Assembly: GCF_902497855.1 (NCBI RefSeq)
Contig: NZ_CABVHU010000014.1
Coordinates: forward strand, 124,001 to 188,000
DNA length: 64,000 nt
Origin: Pseudomonas fluorescens
GTDB lineage: Bacteria > Pseudomonadota > Gammaproteobacteria > Pseudomonadales > Pseudomonadaceae
Direction: 5' to 3'
In this document: piece after piece, positions 8,161 to 18,970 of the stretch
How positions within the stretch are numbered: the first letter of the stretch is position 1
How the letters are laid out: the number at the start of each line of letters is the position of its first letter
Program-made: the position numbers and the translations under genes
The notes under the pieces: model-generated
The model's input: only the letters and a program-made list of their open reading frames with translations
Told to the model about the DNA's origin: nothing
The model's database searches: none

Positions 8161-8460
8161 TCAGGCTGGGGCTTTCCAGTTCAGCATGCGTTGCTGGGCG
8201 ACTTTTAGCAGGTCGCAGCCGTCCTGGGTCAGTAGGTAGAGCGCGTGGGTGATGTGGGGAATGTCTTCGAGATCACCTTGCTCGAAGCGTTGGCAGTGCA
8301 GCGTTCGGAGCAGCTCGCTGGAGGCTCGGATGCGCTGGAGGGCGGCTTCGAGGATGTCTTGGGGGTTGGCTTCTGTGTCGATGATCAGGGGCGGGGAATC
8401 GGTGAGGTTGGTTTGGAGTGGGCGGTAGCGATCGTGGGTGAATGGATTCCATTTATTCAT
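8161..8460 (-). CDS. Small Pseudomonas protein, paralogue of 8847-9179
   Basis: About 99 aa from the ATG at 8460 (MNKWNPFTHDRYRPLQTNLT); a longer frame opens at 8484. The core reads LIIDTEANPQDILEAALQRI then HALYLLTQDGCDLLKVAQQR, a two-helix pattern. It closely resembles the protein at 8847-9179, so the two are a tandem duplication separated by a gap. The layout recalls the short DUF3077/DUF6124-type proteins common in Pseudomonas, but that is a memory-based guess. No function is assigned. Confidence 0.7.
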   Translation of the reverse strand: MNKWNPFTHDRYRPLQTNLTDSPPLIIDTEANPQDILEAALQRIRASSELLRTLHCQRFEQGDLEDIPHITHALYLLTQDGCDLLKVAQQRMLNWKAPA

Positions 8461-8846
8461 GAAGTGCAATCTCGAATGCGTCAAAAGGAGTCACCGTCAT
8501 CGTGACCAAACGATGGGAGGCGACTGTGTTCAGGTTGGTCAACCGGTGAGATCACACGCTTACCCGGTACGCCCGAAGACGTCCCAAACACAGCCGCCAT
8601 AAAGCATGCTGACGCAAAAAAGCGCCGGCAGCATACAACGGGTGCGTGCGTAGATCTAATTCAGGTGACCAAACCTGAGTCGCTGATTTGGCAGCGACAG
8701 TTCGGACTATAGATATGAGTCACCGGTTGTCGATAGTCGACAAGGCGTCTGTGGTTGTAGGACCGGGATGAAGCTTGGATAGGGCATTGCCTACAGACTT
8801 TTTTCTTCCGGGTTTGAGCGGTTTGGTTTTTATCTGGTGCACCGCG
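8461..8846. other. Gap between two paralogous small genes
   Basis: 386 bases with no convincing coding frame. It holds several short inverted segments (for example GGTGACCAAACC near 8667 and GGTTGGTCAACC near 8531) but no clear terminator or known RNA. Presumably it carries the promoter of the 8161-8460 gene. Confidence 0.4.
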
Positions 8847-9179
8847 TTATCGTTTTTCGCGAGCAGGCTCGCTCCCACAGGGGCATCGACTGGCGGTGGT
8901 TTTTGGTAATCGCTGTCGGGCGACCTCGAGCAGTTCGTGTCCGTCCTGGGTCAGCAGGTACAGTGCGCTGACGATGTTGGGAATATCGCTCGCGTCCGCC
9001 TGTTTGAAGCACAGGCAATACAACGTTTCCAGCAGGTCGCTGGCGGCGCGGATGCGTTGGCGGGCGGCGTCGAGGATTTCGTGAGGGTCGGCTTCGGTGT
9101 CGATGACCAGCACGGGGGTGTCGCTGTAACTGGTTCTGAGCGGGCGGTAGCGGTCTGTGAGCGGATCGGGGTTGTTCAT
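8847..9179 (-). CDS. Small Pseudomonas protein, paralogue of 8161-8460, ending in a REP
   Basis: About 110 aa from the ATG at 9179 (MNNPDPLTDRYRPLRTSYSD). It shares DRYRPL, VIDTEADPHEILDAARQRIR and SALYLLTQDGHELLEVARQR with its neighbour. After the shared part the frame runs into a REP palindrome, which supplies the last residues (PCGSEPAREKR) and the stop. The original C-terminus was probably lost or replaced when the repeat landed. Function unknown. Confidence 0.65.
   Translation of the reverse strand: MNNPDPLTDRYRPLRTSYSDTPVLVIDTEADPHEILDAARQRIRAASDLLETLYCLCFKQADASDIPNIVSALYLLTQDGHELLEVARQRLPKTTASRCPCGSEPAREKR
8855..8880. repeat. Single REP palindrome inside a coding 3' end
   Basis: TTTCGCGAGCAGGCTCGCTC with the CCCACAG tail typical of Pseudomonas REPs; compare 14019-14110. 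It overlaps the last codons of the 8847-9179 gene. Confidence 0.75.
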
Positions 9180-9451
9180 CGAGGTCTGTCCTGTGAAAAG
9201 TCTGGCGGTCTCGCCGGCAGGCCGACACACCGTTTCAGCCTCGCCGGGAACTATAGAAGGGGGATGCTCCAGGGGACAAGACGGCCGCGATGGACAGGTT
9301 TTGTAGGGTTTTACCGGCCCTTTGGGATTCGGCCTACAGGTTTGCGCGGATTTTTACAGCCCAAGCCCTGGGGGGTAAAAGATCCCACGGGTTTGTCAGG
9401 CGAAGCGCGACACCCCTCGGTACGGCGCGCGCCAGAATGTGTACGACATTT

Positions 9452-10525
9452 CTAAAGTGCCTGGTCGGGATGGTTGGCCGGAGCTAGGCGTGAGGCCGCT
9501 TCAAGGTCCATCAATCCTCTACCGTACGCTTCACTGTTGGCATAGAGGCCAGTGCGGTTCGCTGTTGCCAGCAGGCGTTCGCGCACTTGCTGCGCGGTAA
9601 GCTCGGGATAGCGGCTGTGCAATGCCGCCAGGGCGCCACTGACCAGCGCGGCAGCCGGTGAGGTGCCTGCGGTCTGTACGTGTTGCCCGTCCTTGCCGGT
9701 GGTCAGCAGACCTTGCCCTGCGCCGGAATCGCCACCCGGCACGGCGATGCACCAGGCTGCCGCCACGCCGCAATAGTTGGACTTGGCGTTGATGCCGCTG
9801 CCGTCGCTTTTCAATGCCACCACAGCGATCCAGCCTTTTTCCAGTTCGGGCAAGGCGAGTGGCAAGCCGGGTTCGGCCAGGGGTTCGCGTCTCAGTTCGT
9901 TGCCGGTCGGGAACACGAACACTGCGCCGTCCCGGACCAGTTTTCGCGCGGTCACCAATGACTCTGGCATGACCTGGTTGTAGCGTGCCTCGTTGATTTC
10001 GGTCGCCGGGATGGCATTGGCCCACGAGTTGTTGAGAATGCGCGCGCCCTTGTCGAAGCCGGCTTGCCAGGATTGTGCAATCTCACTGTCAAAGAAGAAT
10101 GGCTCGTTGTCGTCGCCGAAACGAAAGGGGATCAATTGCGCGTTGAACGCAACGCCGTGCATGCCATGGTCATCCTTGTTGGCCGCGAGAATGCCGGCCA
10201 TCTGGGTGCCGTGACCGATCCGGTCGAGGGTGCCGACCTTGTTCTCGACATGATCGAAACCCGGATCCCGGACTCTGCCCTGAAATGCCGGCAGGCTGCT
10301 GTTCAGGCCGGAGTCGACCAAAGCGACGGCCACCCCTTGGCCGGTACCGCCGCGGGCATAAAGGGTTGAGGCGTGAATGACTGCCAGGCCCTTCTGGGCT
10401 CGATACTCCGGTGTTTCGAACCGGGTCGGATCGATGGCGGGTTGTACGGCGTTTGTGAGGCAGCCGCTTAACAGCAATGGCAGCGCCAGCGCAGGGGCGA
10501 GTGAAATGCCGGATGGTTGAAGCAT
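9452..10525 (-). CDS. Subtilisin-family (S8) serine protease, predicted lipoprotein
   Basis: Start at the ATG 10525, which follows AAGGAACGACC. MLQPSGISLAPALALPLLLS is a signal peptide ending in a lipobox (LLSGC), so the mature 357-aa precursor is probably lipid-anchored. The S8 triad is complete: Asp in VALVDSGLN, His in GHGTQMAGILAAN, Ser in AGTSPAAALVSGALA, with the oxyanion region NNSWANA and FPTGNE. It is small for a secreted subtilase and has no autotransporter domain. It is divergent from recQ. The substrate is unknown; a role in envelope protein turnover is inference. Confidence 0.88.
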   Translation of the reverse strand: MLQPSGISLAPALALPLLLSGCLTNAVQPAIDPTRFETPEYRAQKGLAVIHASTLYARGGTGQGVAVALVDSGLNSSLPAFQGRVRDPGFDHVENKVGTLDRIGHGTQMAGILAANKDDHGMHGVAFNAQLIPFRFGDDNEPFFFDSEIAQSWQAGFDKGARILNNSWANAIPATEINEARYNQVMPESLVTARKLVRDGAVFVFPTGNELRREPLAEPGLPLALPELEKGWIAVVALKSDGSGINAKSNYCGVAAAWCIAVPGGDSGAGQGLLTTGKDGQHVQTAGTSPAAALVSGALAALHSRYPELTAQQVRERLLATANRTGLYANSEAYGRGLMDLEAASRLAPANHPDQAL

Positions 10526-10792
10526 GGTCGTTCCTTGATGGATTTGCGCGCGCATCGGATGTCCTGCCGTGATGAAGTTTCGCGCAGAGTGGTTTATTCG
10601 AAGGCAAACCTTACCGGTGGAATCGGGCGCCCGGGATGGAGGCAAAGTGCCCCGATTGTTTCGACCTGTGGCGAAGGTTGACCCAGTGGACGCTGTATCA
10701 TCCCGTATCGTTTTTGCCCCAGACCTTTTCTCGACTCGCTGCGATCGCCGGCTAGGCTTTTGGCATCGCAGCAGTCAACGGAGTGACAGCTT

Positions 10793-12721
<1,929 letters not shown>

Positions 12722-12788
12722 GCATTGGTTAATGTTCGAGCGCATCCATCCCCTTAAACTCGCCATCCAACTTCAGGAACCGACACTG

Positions 12789-13220
12789 ATGTCCACTCCT
12801 ATGCCCCAACGCACCGACTACCTCCACTTTCAGCCCATCACCACTCGCTGGCATGACAACGATGCCTATGGTCACATCAACAACGTCACCTACTACAGCT
12901 TCTTCGACACGGCGGTGAATACCTATCTGATCGAAGTCGGCGGCCTGGATATCCATGACGGCGAAGTCGTGGGTTTTGTCGTGAGTTCGGCTTGCGATTA
13001 CTTTGCCTCCATTGCTTTCCCTGACCGGATCGAGATCGGTTTGCGCGTGGGCAAGCTGGGCAATAGTTCGGTTCAGTATGAGCTGGCGGTGTTCAAGGCC
13101 GGGGAGGCGGAGGCTTGTGCGGCGGGGCGTTTTGTTCATGTGTTCGTGGATCGGACGTCGAATCTGCCGGTGGCGATTCCTGCTGCGTTGCGCGGGTCGC
13201 TGGAGCAGTTGCTGGTTTGA
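12789..13220 (+). CDS. Acyl-CoA thioesterase, hot-dog fold (4-HBT type)
   Basis: 143 aa from the ATG at 12789, which follows TTCAGGAACC. The hot-dog active-site segment RWHDNDAYGHINNVTYYSFF (about 19-38) has the conserved Asp used by 4-hydroxybenzoyl-CoA-type thioesterases. It hydrolyses acyl-CoA thioesters, with the substrate not predictable. It lies 67 bases after recQ on the same strand and is followed by a two-way terminator. Confidence 0.85.
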   Translation: MSTPMPQRTDYLHFQPITTRWHDNDAYGHINNVTYYSFFDTAVNTYLIEVGGLDIHDGEVVGFVVSSACDYFASIAFPDRIEIGLRVGKLGNSSVQYELAVFKAGEAEACAAGRFVHVFVDRTSNLPVAIPAALRGSLEQLLV

Positions 13221-13225
13221 CGGGC

Positions 13226-13258
13226 AAAAAAATCGCAGCCCTTGGGCTGCGATTTTTT
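13226..13258. terminator. Bidirectional intrinsic terminator
   Basis: AAAAAATCGCAGCCC and its exact complement around a two-base centre, A-rich on one side and T-rich on the other. It sits between the convergent thioesterase and glycine-zipper genes. Confidence 0.9.
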
Positions 13259-13289
13259 AGATCTACCTGTCAGTGGAGCCGTTCAGGCC

Positions 13290-13778
13290 TCAGTGACGAC
13301 GGTAGTGCTTGTGGTGTTTGCGATGTCCATAGGCATGGCCACGACCCGGGTGGCCGTCACGGGAGTAGCGACGGTCATCGCCGCCACGATGGGAGCGACG
13401 ATCATCATCGTCGTCATCGCTCTTGTTGCCCATGTAGTTACCCAGCGCGCCACCGGCACCGCCACCTGCTGCGGAGCCGATCAGGCTGCCGGTGGTGCCG
13501 CCCATGCTGCGGCCGACCACGTTACCGCCTGCTGCGCCCAACGCACCGCCAATGGCGGCTTCGCCACGGCTGCGTTTGTCTGCGCCAACTGCGCTACCAC
13601 CCGCGCCGCCCAGGGCCGCGCCAATGGTGGAACCTGTACTGCCGCCTAACGACTGACCGACGACCGAGCCCAGAACCCCGCCCAATGCGCCGCCCACACC
13701 TGCTTCGGTGGTGCCGCCGGCAGAAGCGAAGCCACTGACCAGGCCAAGGGACAACAAGAGAATCGAGGAGAACTTCAT
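13290..13778 (-). CDS. Exported glycine-zipper protein
   Basis: 162 aa. A signal peptide (MKFSSILLLSLGLVSGFASA) is followed by repeated glycine-zipper helices (GGALGGVLGSVVGQSLGG, GAALGGAGGSAVGA, GGALGAAGGNVVGRSMGG, GSAAGGGAGGALGNYMG) and then a six-Asp run and an Arg/His-rich tail (GHAYGHRKHHKHYRRH). Glycine-zipper proteins associate with membranes. The charged tail may bind metal or nucleic acid, but that is a guess. AGGTTTCTC-type ribosome bases (GAGGTTTCTCT on the minus strand) precede the ATG. Confidence 0.85.
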   Translation of the reverse strand: MKFSSILLLSLGLVSGFASAGGTTEAGVGGALGGVLGSVVGQSLGGSTGSTIGAALGGAGGSAVGADKRSRGEAAIGGALGAAGGNVVGRSMGGTTGSLIGSAAGGGAGGALGNYMGNKSDDDDDDRRSHRGGDDRRYSRDGHPGRGHAYGHRKHHKHYRRH

Positions 13779-13933
13779 AGAGAAACCTCAAGGGGATGAC
13801 GACGCGATCCTGAGGCTGTGTCATGGTTGTTACAATCGAAATCCGACGAGTAACACGACTTCAACACATTTCTATAAGTTACTGTTTTTTAGGCGGAACT
13901 TATCAGTTTTTCGCGGGTCTTTAGTTACTTCGG

Positions 13934-13966
13934 AATGGCCGTTTTTGTGAAAAAACGGCCATTTTT
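13934..13966. terminator. Hairpin with T tract in the 13779-14131 gap
   Basis: AATGGCCGTTTTT and AAAAACGGCCATTTTT around GTG. It is palindromic and A/T-flanked, so it could stop transcription coming from the molybdo-oxidoreductase side. The rest of the gap holds the promoter of the glycine-zipper gene and a REP pair. Confidence 0.7.
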
Positions 13967-14018
13967 GTGGGCGATGAATAAGTATTGGCTGCAAAACGTT
14001 AGTTGATTGATCTACCGC

Positions 14019-14110
14019 TTTCGCGAGCAAGCTCGTTCCCACAATCAACCTATACGTACACGGAATTTGTGTTCGCCAAAATCAAATGTGGGAGCGAGCT
14101 TGCTCGCGAA
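14019..14110. repeat. REP doublet (REPIN-like)
   Basis: TTTCGCGAGCAAGCTCGTTC and the inverted GAGCGAGCTTGCTCGCGAA, each beside CCCACA/TGTGGG, flank about 40 bases of unrelated sequence. Two REPs in inverted order with a short core is the REPIN arrangement of fluorescent pseudomonads. Confidence 0.8.
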
Positions 14111-14131
14111 TAGGCCGGCTCAAACACTGCG

Positions 14132-16480
14132 TTAAGCCGACCTGGCCATAATCAGCCCAGTCTCACTTGCCGCTTCCAACCGGATCGCCACAAACTTCGA
14201 CGTCGGCGTCTGGCTGCCATCCCCAATGCTTTCCAGCGGCACCAGCGGATTGACTTCAGGATAGTAAGCCGCCGCCTGCCCGGCAGGAATATCAAACGTC
14301 AGCAATGTAAAACCTTTCACCCGGCGCTCGCGGCCATCGTCCCAGATCGAAACAATGTCCGCCTTCTGCCCTGGTTTGAACCCCAGGCGGATGATGTCGG
14401 CCTCGTTCACGAACAACACGTCCCGTTGACCCTTGACCCCGCGATAACGGTCATTGAGGCCATAAATGGTGGTGTTGTACTGATCGTGGGAACGCATTGA
14501 CTGCATGATCAGGTCCGGCAAAACCCCAGTGGCACGAGTGCGTTCGTGCACCAGATCCCTGGGCAGGATGTTCGGACGGAAATTCGCCCGCCCGGATGGC
14601 GTAGTCCAGCGACGGGCGGCGGCGCTGTTGCCCAGGTAGAAACCGCCTGGATTGCGGATTTTCTCGTTGAAGTCGCGAAAACCTGGAATGGTGTCGGCGA
14701 TCAGGTCGCGGATACGGCTGTAGTCGGCTACCAGCCAGTGCCAGTCCACCGGTTTGCTGCCCAGGGTGGCGGCAGCGATGCCCGCGATAATCGCCGGCTC
14801 CGAACGCATCTGGTTCGACAGCGGCTGCAACTGACCATTTGAGGCGTGGACCATGCTGAACGAGTCTTCAACGGTCACCGCTTGCGCGCCTTCGGTCTGG
14901 ATGTCGATGTCGGTGCGGCCCAGGCACGGCAGGATCAGTGCGTCTTTGCCATGGGCCAGATGGCTGCGATTGAGCTTGGTGCTGATCTGTACGGTCAGGT
15001 CGCAATTGGCCAGGGCCTGGAAGGTGCGGGTGCTGTCCGGTGTGGCTTGGGCGAAGTTACCGCCCAGGCCGATGAACACTTTAGCCCGGCCATCGGCCAT
15101 GGCGTGGATCGCCTCGACCACGTTGTGGCCATTGTCCCGCGGCACCTCGAACTGGAAGCGACGTTCCAGCGAGTCGAGGAACGCCACCGGCGGGCATTCG
15201 TTGATGCCCATGGTCCGGTCGCCCTGCACATTACTGTGGCCACGCACGGGGCACAGGCCGGCGCCCGGCCGGCCGATGTTGCCGCGCAGCAGCATCAGGT
15301 TGGCAATTTCCTGAATGGTCGCCACCGAATGGCGATGCTGGGTGATGCCCATCGCCCAGCACATGATCACGTTCTTGCCCTTGGCGTACATGCGAGCGGC
15401 TTGCTCGATCTCCACCAGCGTCAGGCCGGACTGCTCGACGATTTGCGCCCAGGAGGTGTCGTCGATGACGGCGAGGTATTCCAGCACGTCGACGCTGTGT
15501 TCATTGAGAAAATCGTGGTCAAACACCGCAGGCTCGCCTGCCTTCTGTGCATCGCGCTCCCATTGCAGCAGGAATTTCGCCATGCCGCGCAGGATCGCCA
15601 TGTCGCCGCCCAGCGCCGGACGGAAGTAGGCGGTGTTGGTCGGCTTGTCGCCATTGGTGAGCATTTCGATTGGGTGCTGCGGGTGCTGGAAGCGCTCCAG
15701 TCCCCGCTCTTTCAATGGGTTGACGCAGACCACTTGCGCGCCGCGTTTCACTGCTTCGCGCAACGGTTCGAGCATCCTCGGATGGTTGGTGCCCGGGTTC
15801 TGGCCCCATACAAAAATCGCATCGGCGTGTTCGAAGTCGTTGAAGGTCACGGTGCCTTTGCCGACGCCGACACTTTGCGCCAGCGCCACACCGCTGGCCT
15901 CGTGGCACATGTTCGAGCAGTCGGGGAAATTGTTGGTGCCGTAGGCACGCACGAACAGCTGATACAAGTACGCCGCTTCGTTGCTGGCTCGGCCCGAGGT
16001 GTAGAACTCGGCCTGATCCGGGCTCGACAACCCTTGCAAGTGTTGACCGATCAGCGCGAACGCCGCTTCCCAGCTGATCGGCTTGTAGCGATCGGTCTCG
16101 GCGTCGTAACTCATCGGCTCGGTTAGACGACCTTGGTATTCCAGCCAATAGTCGCTCTGTTCCAGCAACGAACTGACGCTGTGTTTCGCGAAGAACGCGC
16201 CATCGACACGCCGTTTGGTCGCTTCCCAGTTCACCGCTTTGGCGCCGTTCTCGCAGAACATCACCATGCCCTTTTCCGGCGAATCGCCCCACGCGCAACC
16301 GGGGCAGTCGAAGCCGCCGTTCTGGTTGGTCTTGAGCATGATGCGCAGGTTTTTCAGCGCGTTGTCGCTGGTCAACCAGGCCTGGGCCACGCTGATCAGT
16401 GCGCCCCAGCCACCAGCCGGGCCTTTGTAGGGCTTATAGCGGGGGACGGGTTTCTGGTCGGCTTGACGATGTTGACTCAC
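14132..16480 (-). CDS. YdeP/FdhF-type molybdopterin oxidoreductase
   Basis: Formate-dehydrogenase-like Mo-bisMGD enzyme, 782 aa from a GTG at 16480. That start follows GGAGAATCAAGC and gives VSQHRQADQKPVPRYKPYKG; a longer frame to 16654 overlaps fdhD and is rejected. The N-terminus has the pair CPGCAWGD instead of the four-Cys 4Fe-4S motif of classical formate dehydrogenases, as in YdeP proteins. Later motifs include GRASNEAAYLYQLFVRAYGT, NFPDCSNMCHEASG, WGQNPGTNHPRM and the C-terminal MopB dinucleotide-binding region. GTGA overlap with fdhD means coupled translation. E. coli YdeP is linked to acid resistance; the substrate is unknown. Confidence 0.9.
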   Translation of the reverse strand: MSQHRQADQKPVPRYKPYKGPAGGWGALISVAQAWLTSDNALKNLRIMLKTNQNGGFDCPGCAWGDSPEKGMVMFCENGAKAVNWEATKRRVDGAFFAKHSVSSLLEQSDYWLEYQGRLTEPMSYDAETDRYKPISWEAAFALIGQHLQGLSSPDQAEFYTSGRASNEAAYLYQLFVRAYGTNNFPDCSNMCHEASGVALAQSVGVGKGTVTFNDFEHADAIFVWGQNPGTNHPRMLEPLREAVKRGAQVVCVNPLKERGLERFQHPQHPIEMLTNGDKPTNTAYFRPALGGDMAILRGMAKFLLQWERDAQKAGEPAVFDHDFLNEHSVDVLEYLAVIDDTSWAQIVEQSGLTLVEIEQAARMYAKGKNVIMCWAMGITQHRHSVATIQEIANLMLLRGNIGRPGAGLCPVRGHSNVQGDRTMGINECPPVAFLDSLERRFQFEVPRDNGHNVVEAIHAMADGRAKVFIGLGGNFAQATPDSTRTFQALANCDLTVQISTKLNRSHLAHGKDALILPCLGRTDIDIQTEGAQAVTVEDSFSMVHASNGQLQPLSNQMRSEPAIIAGIAAATLGSKPVDWHWLVADYSRIRDLIADTIPGFRDFNEKIRNPGGFYLGNSAAARRWTTPSGRANFRPNILPRDLVHERTRATGVLPDLIMQSMRSHDQYNTTIYGLNDRYRGVKGQRDVLFVNEADIIRLGFKPGQKADIVSIWDDGRERRVKGFTLLTFDIPAGQAAAYYPEVNPLVPLESIGDGSQTPTSKFVAIRLEAASETGLIMARSA

Positions 16481-17331
16481 GCTTGATTCTCCAATGCCGG
16501 GCTGTAGACCCGGGGCGCACTTTTTTGCGGCAGGTGGATGAGATTGAGGTTGTGGCGGCGGGCCCATTGCACGGCAAGGCCCGTGGGCGACGACAGGCTG
16601 ACCAGGGTCTGGATGCCGGCGCGCAGTACTTTCTGGATCAATTCGAGACTGCAACGGCTGGTGACAATCGCCAGGCCGCCTTCAGTCGGGATCTTCTGCC
16701 GGATCAGCCCGCCAATCAGCTTGTCGAGGGCGTTGTGCCGGCCGATGTCTTCACGGCCCAGCAGCAATTCGCCCTTGGCGTCCATGAACACCGCCGCATG
16801 CACCGCGCCGCTGTATTGGCCGAGGGGCTGGAACGCGCCGATGCGCTGGCGCAGACCGTCGAGCCATTCCACCGGCGGCAGGGGGGCGCCGGGTAAAACC
16901 TTGAGGTCGGGCAACGCCTGTTCGACCGCTTCCACACCACAGAGCCCGCAACCGCTGGTGCCCGCCAGTTGTCGACGCTGCTGCTTGAGGTTCCAGAAGG
17001 CTCGATTGGCGATTGTCACTTGCGCGTACTGCGCCGAACCCGAGCCGCTGAGTTGCAAGTCGTAGATGTCGCAGACATCTTCGACGATGCCGCTGCCGAG
17101 GCTGAAACCGACGATAAAATCCTCGAGATCCGACGGCGTCACCAGCATCACTGCCTGGCTGATGCCGTTATAGGCGATCGCCAGCGCGACTTCCTCGGCC
17201 AGCGCGGTGCTGTCCGATTCGGCACTTTGCGTTTCGGAGGGGGACAAGTTGCTGTAGCTGTAGGTCTGGCTGGCAGCGGGCGCGGGCGTTTCGAGGGCAG
17301 GCGCCGCGCAATCAGGGCGCTTGGCGTTCAT
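16477..17331 (-). CDS. fdhD: FdhD sulfurtransferase for formate dehydrogenase maturation
   Basis: Transfers sulfur from IscS to the molybdenum cofactor so that FdhF-type enzymes become active. It has 284 aa, with the catalytic cysteine loop TSGCGLCGVEAVEQ near residues 124-137 and the conserved GREDIGRHNALDKLIG near 192-207. An N-terminal Ala/Pro/Ser-rich stretch of about 40 residues precedes the domain. Its TGA overlaps the GTG of the molybdo-oxidoreductase, which strongly implies the oxidoreductase is its client. Confidence 0.95.
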   Translation of the reverse strand: MNAKRPDCAAPALETPAPAASQTYSYSNLSPSETQSAESDSTALAEEVALAIAYNGISQAVMLVTPSDLEDFIVGFSLGSGIVEDVCDIYDLQLSGSGSAQYAQVTIANRAFWNLKQQRRQLAGTSGCGLCGVEAVEQALPDLKVLPGAPLPPVEWLDGLRQRIGAFQPLGQYSGAVHAAVFMDAKGELLLGREDIGRHNALDKLIGGLIRQKIPTEGGLAIVTSRCSLELIQKVLRAGIQTLVSLSSPTGLAVQWARRHNLNLIHLPQKSAPRVYSPALENQA

Positions 17332-17423
17332 GGCATCACCGACGGTTTGGTCAGCTTTAAGCCTATGCGCGTCAACTTGTCGCGTCTAATCGCTATTACT
17401 GATCTACCGATAGATGCCGTCGA

Positions 17424-18311
17424 TCAACAGCCGGTCAACGATTTCTGATAGATCGCGAAACACGCCTCTGCCAAGGCCGAGCGTGGCGCGCTGCGACGCA
17501 TGATCAGCCCCAATTTGCCGAGTGTCTGCGCGTTTTCGATGGGCTGCAGGCGCAAATGATCAGTGAGGTTTTCCAGGCCACCCTCCAACGGCATCACGGC
17601 GCAACACAAGCCCCCGTGCACGGCTTGTATGAGTTGATGCACGGCGTCGGTCTGTAGCAATGGCTGCGGGGTCAGGCCGCGGCTGTGGAAGTTGTGGTCG
17701 ATGGACTGGCGAAAATGCATGCCGCTGGTGAGCATGCCCAGGGGCAATTCGATCAACGATTCCCAGCTCAACGCGGCTTCGCCGAAGGTGTAGAAGCGTT
17801 GATCGTAGAGCAGGCCCATGCGGGTTTCGCTGAAGGCGAGGGAATCGAAGCGCTCACCGTCCAGGCGTTCCAGGTACGAGACGCCGATGTCCAGGCGATT
17901 GTTCGCCAGTTGTTCGAGGATCTGTTCGGAACTCAGGGCCGACAGTTCGAACCGCAGGTTCGGGTGCTCGGCGTGCAGGCGTTGCATCAGTGGCAGCGGA
18001 TCGAAGCTCGACAACGGCACTACGCCCAACCGCAGGGTACCGACCAGGTTACCGCGACAGGCAGCCGCTTCGGCCTGCAAGCCGTCGCAGGCGGCCAGTA
18101 CGGTGCGTGCCCATGCCAGCACCCGCTCGCCCGGTGCGGTGAAGCCTTCGAAGCGCTGGCCACGGTTGACCAATGGCAATTGGAGTTCTTCTTCGAGGCT
18201 GCGCAGGCGCATGGACAGGGTCGGCTGAGTGATGTGACAGCGCGCGGCGGCCTGGCCGAAATGGCGGGTTTCGTCGAGGGCAATGAGGAATTTCAGCTGC
18301 TTGATGTCCAT
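17424..18311 (-). CDS. LysR-family transcriptional regulator
   Basis: 295 aa with an N-terminal winged helix (MDIKQLKFLIALDETRHFGQ, then CHITQPTLSMRLRSLEEELQ) and a periplasmic-binding-type effector domain from about residue 92 (GTLRLGVVPLSSFDPLPLMQ). It is upstream of fdhD on the same strand, separated by 92 bases, and divergent from the LysM gene. It probably controls the fdhD/ydeP operon; the inducer is unknown. Confidence 0.88.
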   Translation of the reverse strand: MDIKQLKFLIALDETRHFGQAAARCHITQPTLSMRLRSLEEELQLPLVNRGQRFEGFTAPGERVLAWARTVLAACDGLQAEAAACRGNLVGTLRLGVVPLSSFDPLPLMQRLHAEHPNLRFELSALSSEQILEQLANNRLDIGVSYLERLDGERFDSLAFSETRMGLLYDQRFYTFGEAALSWESLIELPLGMLTSGMHFRQSIDHNFHSRGLTPQPLLQTDAVHQLIQAVHGGLCCAVMPLEGGLENLTDHLRLQPIENAQTLGKLGLIMRRSAPRSALAEACFAIYQKSLTGC

Positions 18312-18448
18312 CTTCGCTCCAGGGCGCGGTGAGGCTCCGGATTCTAGCGCCTGGGGGGAAGCGGCGTCATTGGTCGGGTGGCAACCGAGGGTTACAACCT
18401 TGGTCTAGGCTTTTGGGTCTGGAACTTAAAACCCAAGGAGAGTGCACC

Positions 18449-18889
18449 ATGAGTATTTTTAGCTTTGTGAAAGAAGCAGGCGAAAAGCTTATCGATCTGC
18501 TGACGCCGGGCAATGCCAATGCCAGCGAGCAGTTGAAGGAGCACATCAGTAAGGTCGGCCTGGGTAACCCGAATGTGCAGGCGACAGTTGATGGCGACAA
18601 GGTCACCGTGACGGGTGAAGTCGGCAGTCAGGAAGAGAAGGAAAAGATTCTGTTGGCGGTGGGCAACATCGCCGGCGTGGGGAGCGTCGATGACCAGATT
18701 ACGGTGACCGGGCCGGTGGTGAAGGCTGCAACCTTTGTCACGGTTGTGAAGGGCGACACCCTTAGTGCGATTTCCTTGCGCGTGTATGGCGATGCCAACA
18801 AGTATCAAAAAATCTTCGAGGCCAATAAGCCGATGCTCAAGGATGTGAACAAGATTTATCCGGGGCAGTCGTTGCGGATTCCTGAATAA
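18449..18889 (+). CDS. BON-LysM protein, YgaU/Kbp type
   Basis: 146 aa from the ATG at 18449, directly after AAGGAGAG. An N-terminal BON domain (about 20-90, DGDKVTVTGEVGSQEEKEKI) is followed by a C-terminal LysM (about 97-146, TVVKGDTLSAISLRVYGDAN ending GQSLRIPE). This is the arrangement of E. coli YgaU, renamed Kbp, a cytoplasmic potassium-binding protein induced by osmotic stress. There is no signal peptide, which fits Kbp rather than a wall-binding protein. Confidence 0.85.
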   Translation: MSIFSFVKEAGEKLIDLLTPGNANASEQLKEHISKVGLGNPNVQATVDGDKVTVTGEVGSQEEKEKILLAVGNIAGVGSVDDQITVTGPVVKAATFVTVVKGDTLSAISLRVYGDANKYQKIFEANKPMLKDVNKIYPGQSLRIPE

Positions 18890-18909
18890 GGCTCAAGTCC
18901 GTGAGATGG

Positions 18910-18958
18910 CCTTCGCGGGCAAGCCTCGCTCCTACAGAGCGAGGCTTGCCCGCGAAGG
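18910..18958. repeat. Perfect REP hairpin
   Basis: Two exact 22-base arms starting CCTTCGCGGGCAAGCCTCGC around CTACA. It lies between the convergent LysM and yrfG genes and could double as a transcript end. Confidence 0.85.
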
Positions 18959-18970
18959 ACGCGACTCGGT

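Noticed and set aside
14846..16126. 426-residue plus-strand frame in the molybdo-oxidoreductase
   Set aside because: Opposite strand of a gene with intact MopB motifs; composition is typical of an antisense frame.
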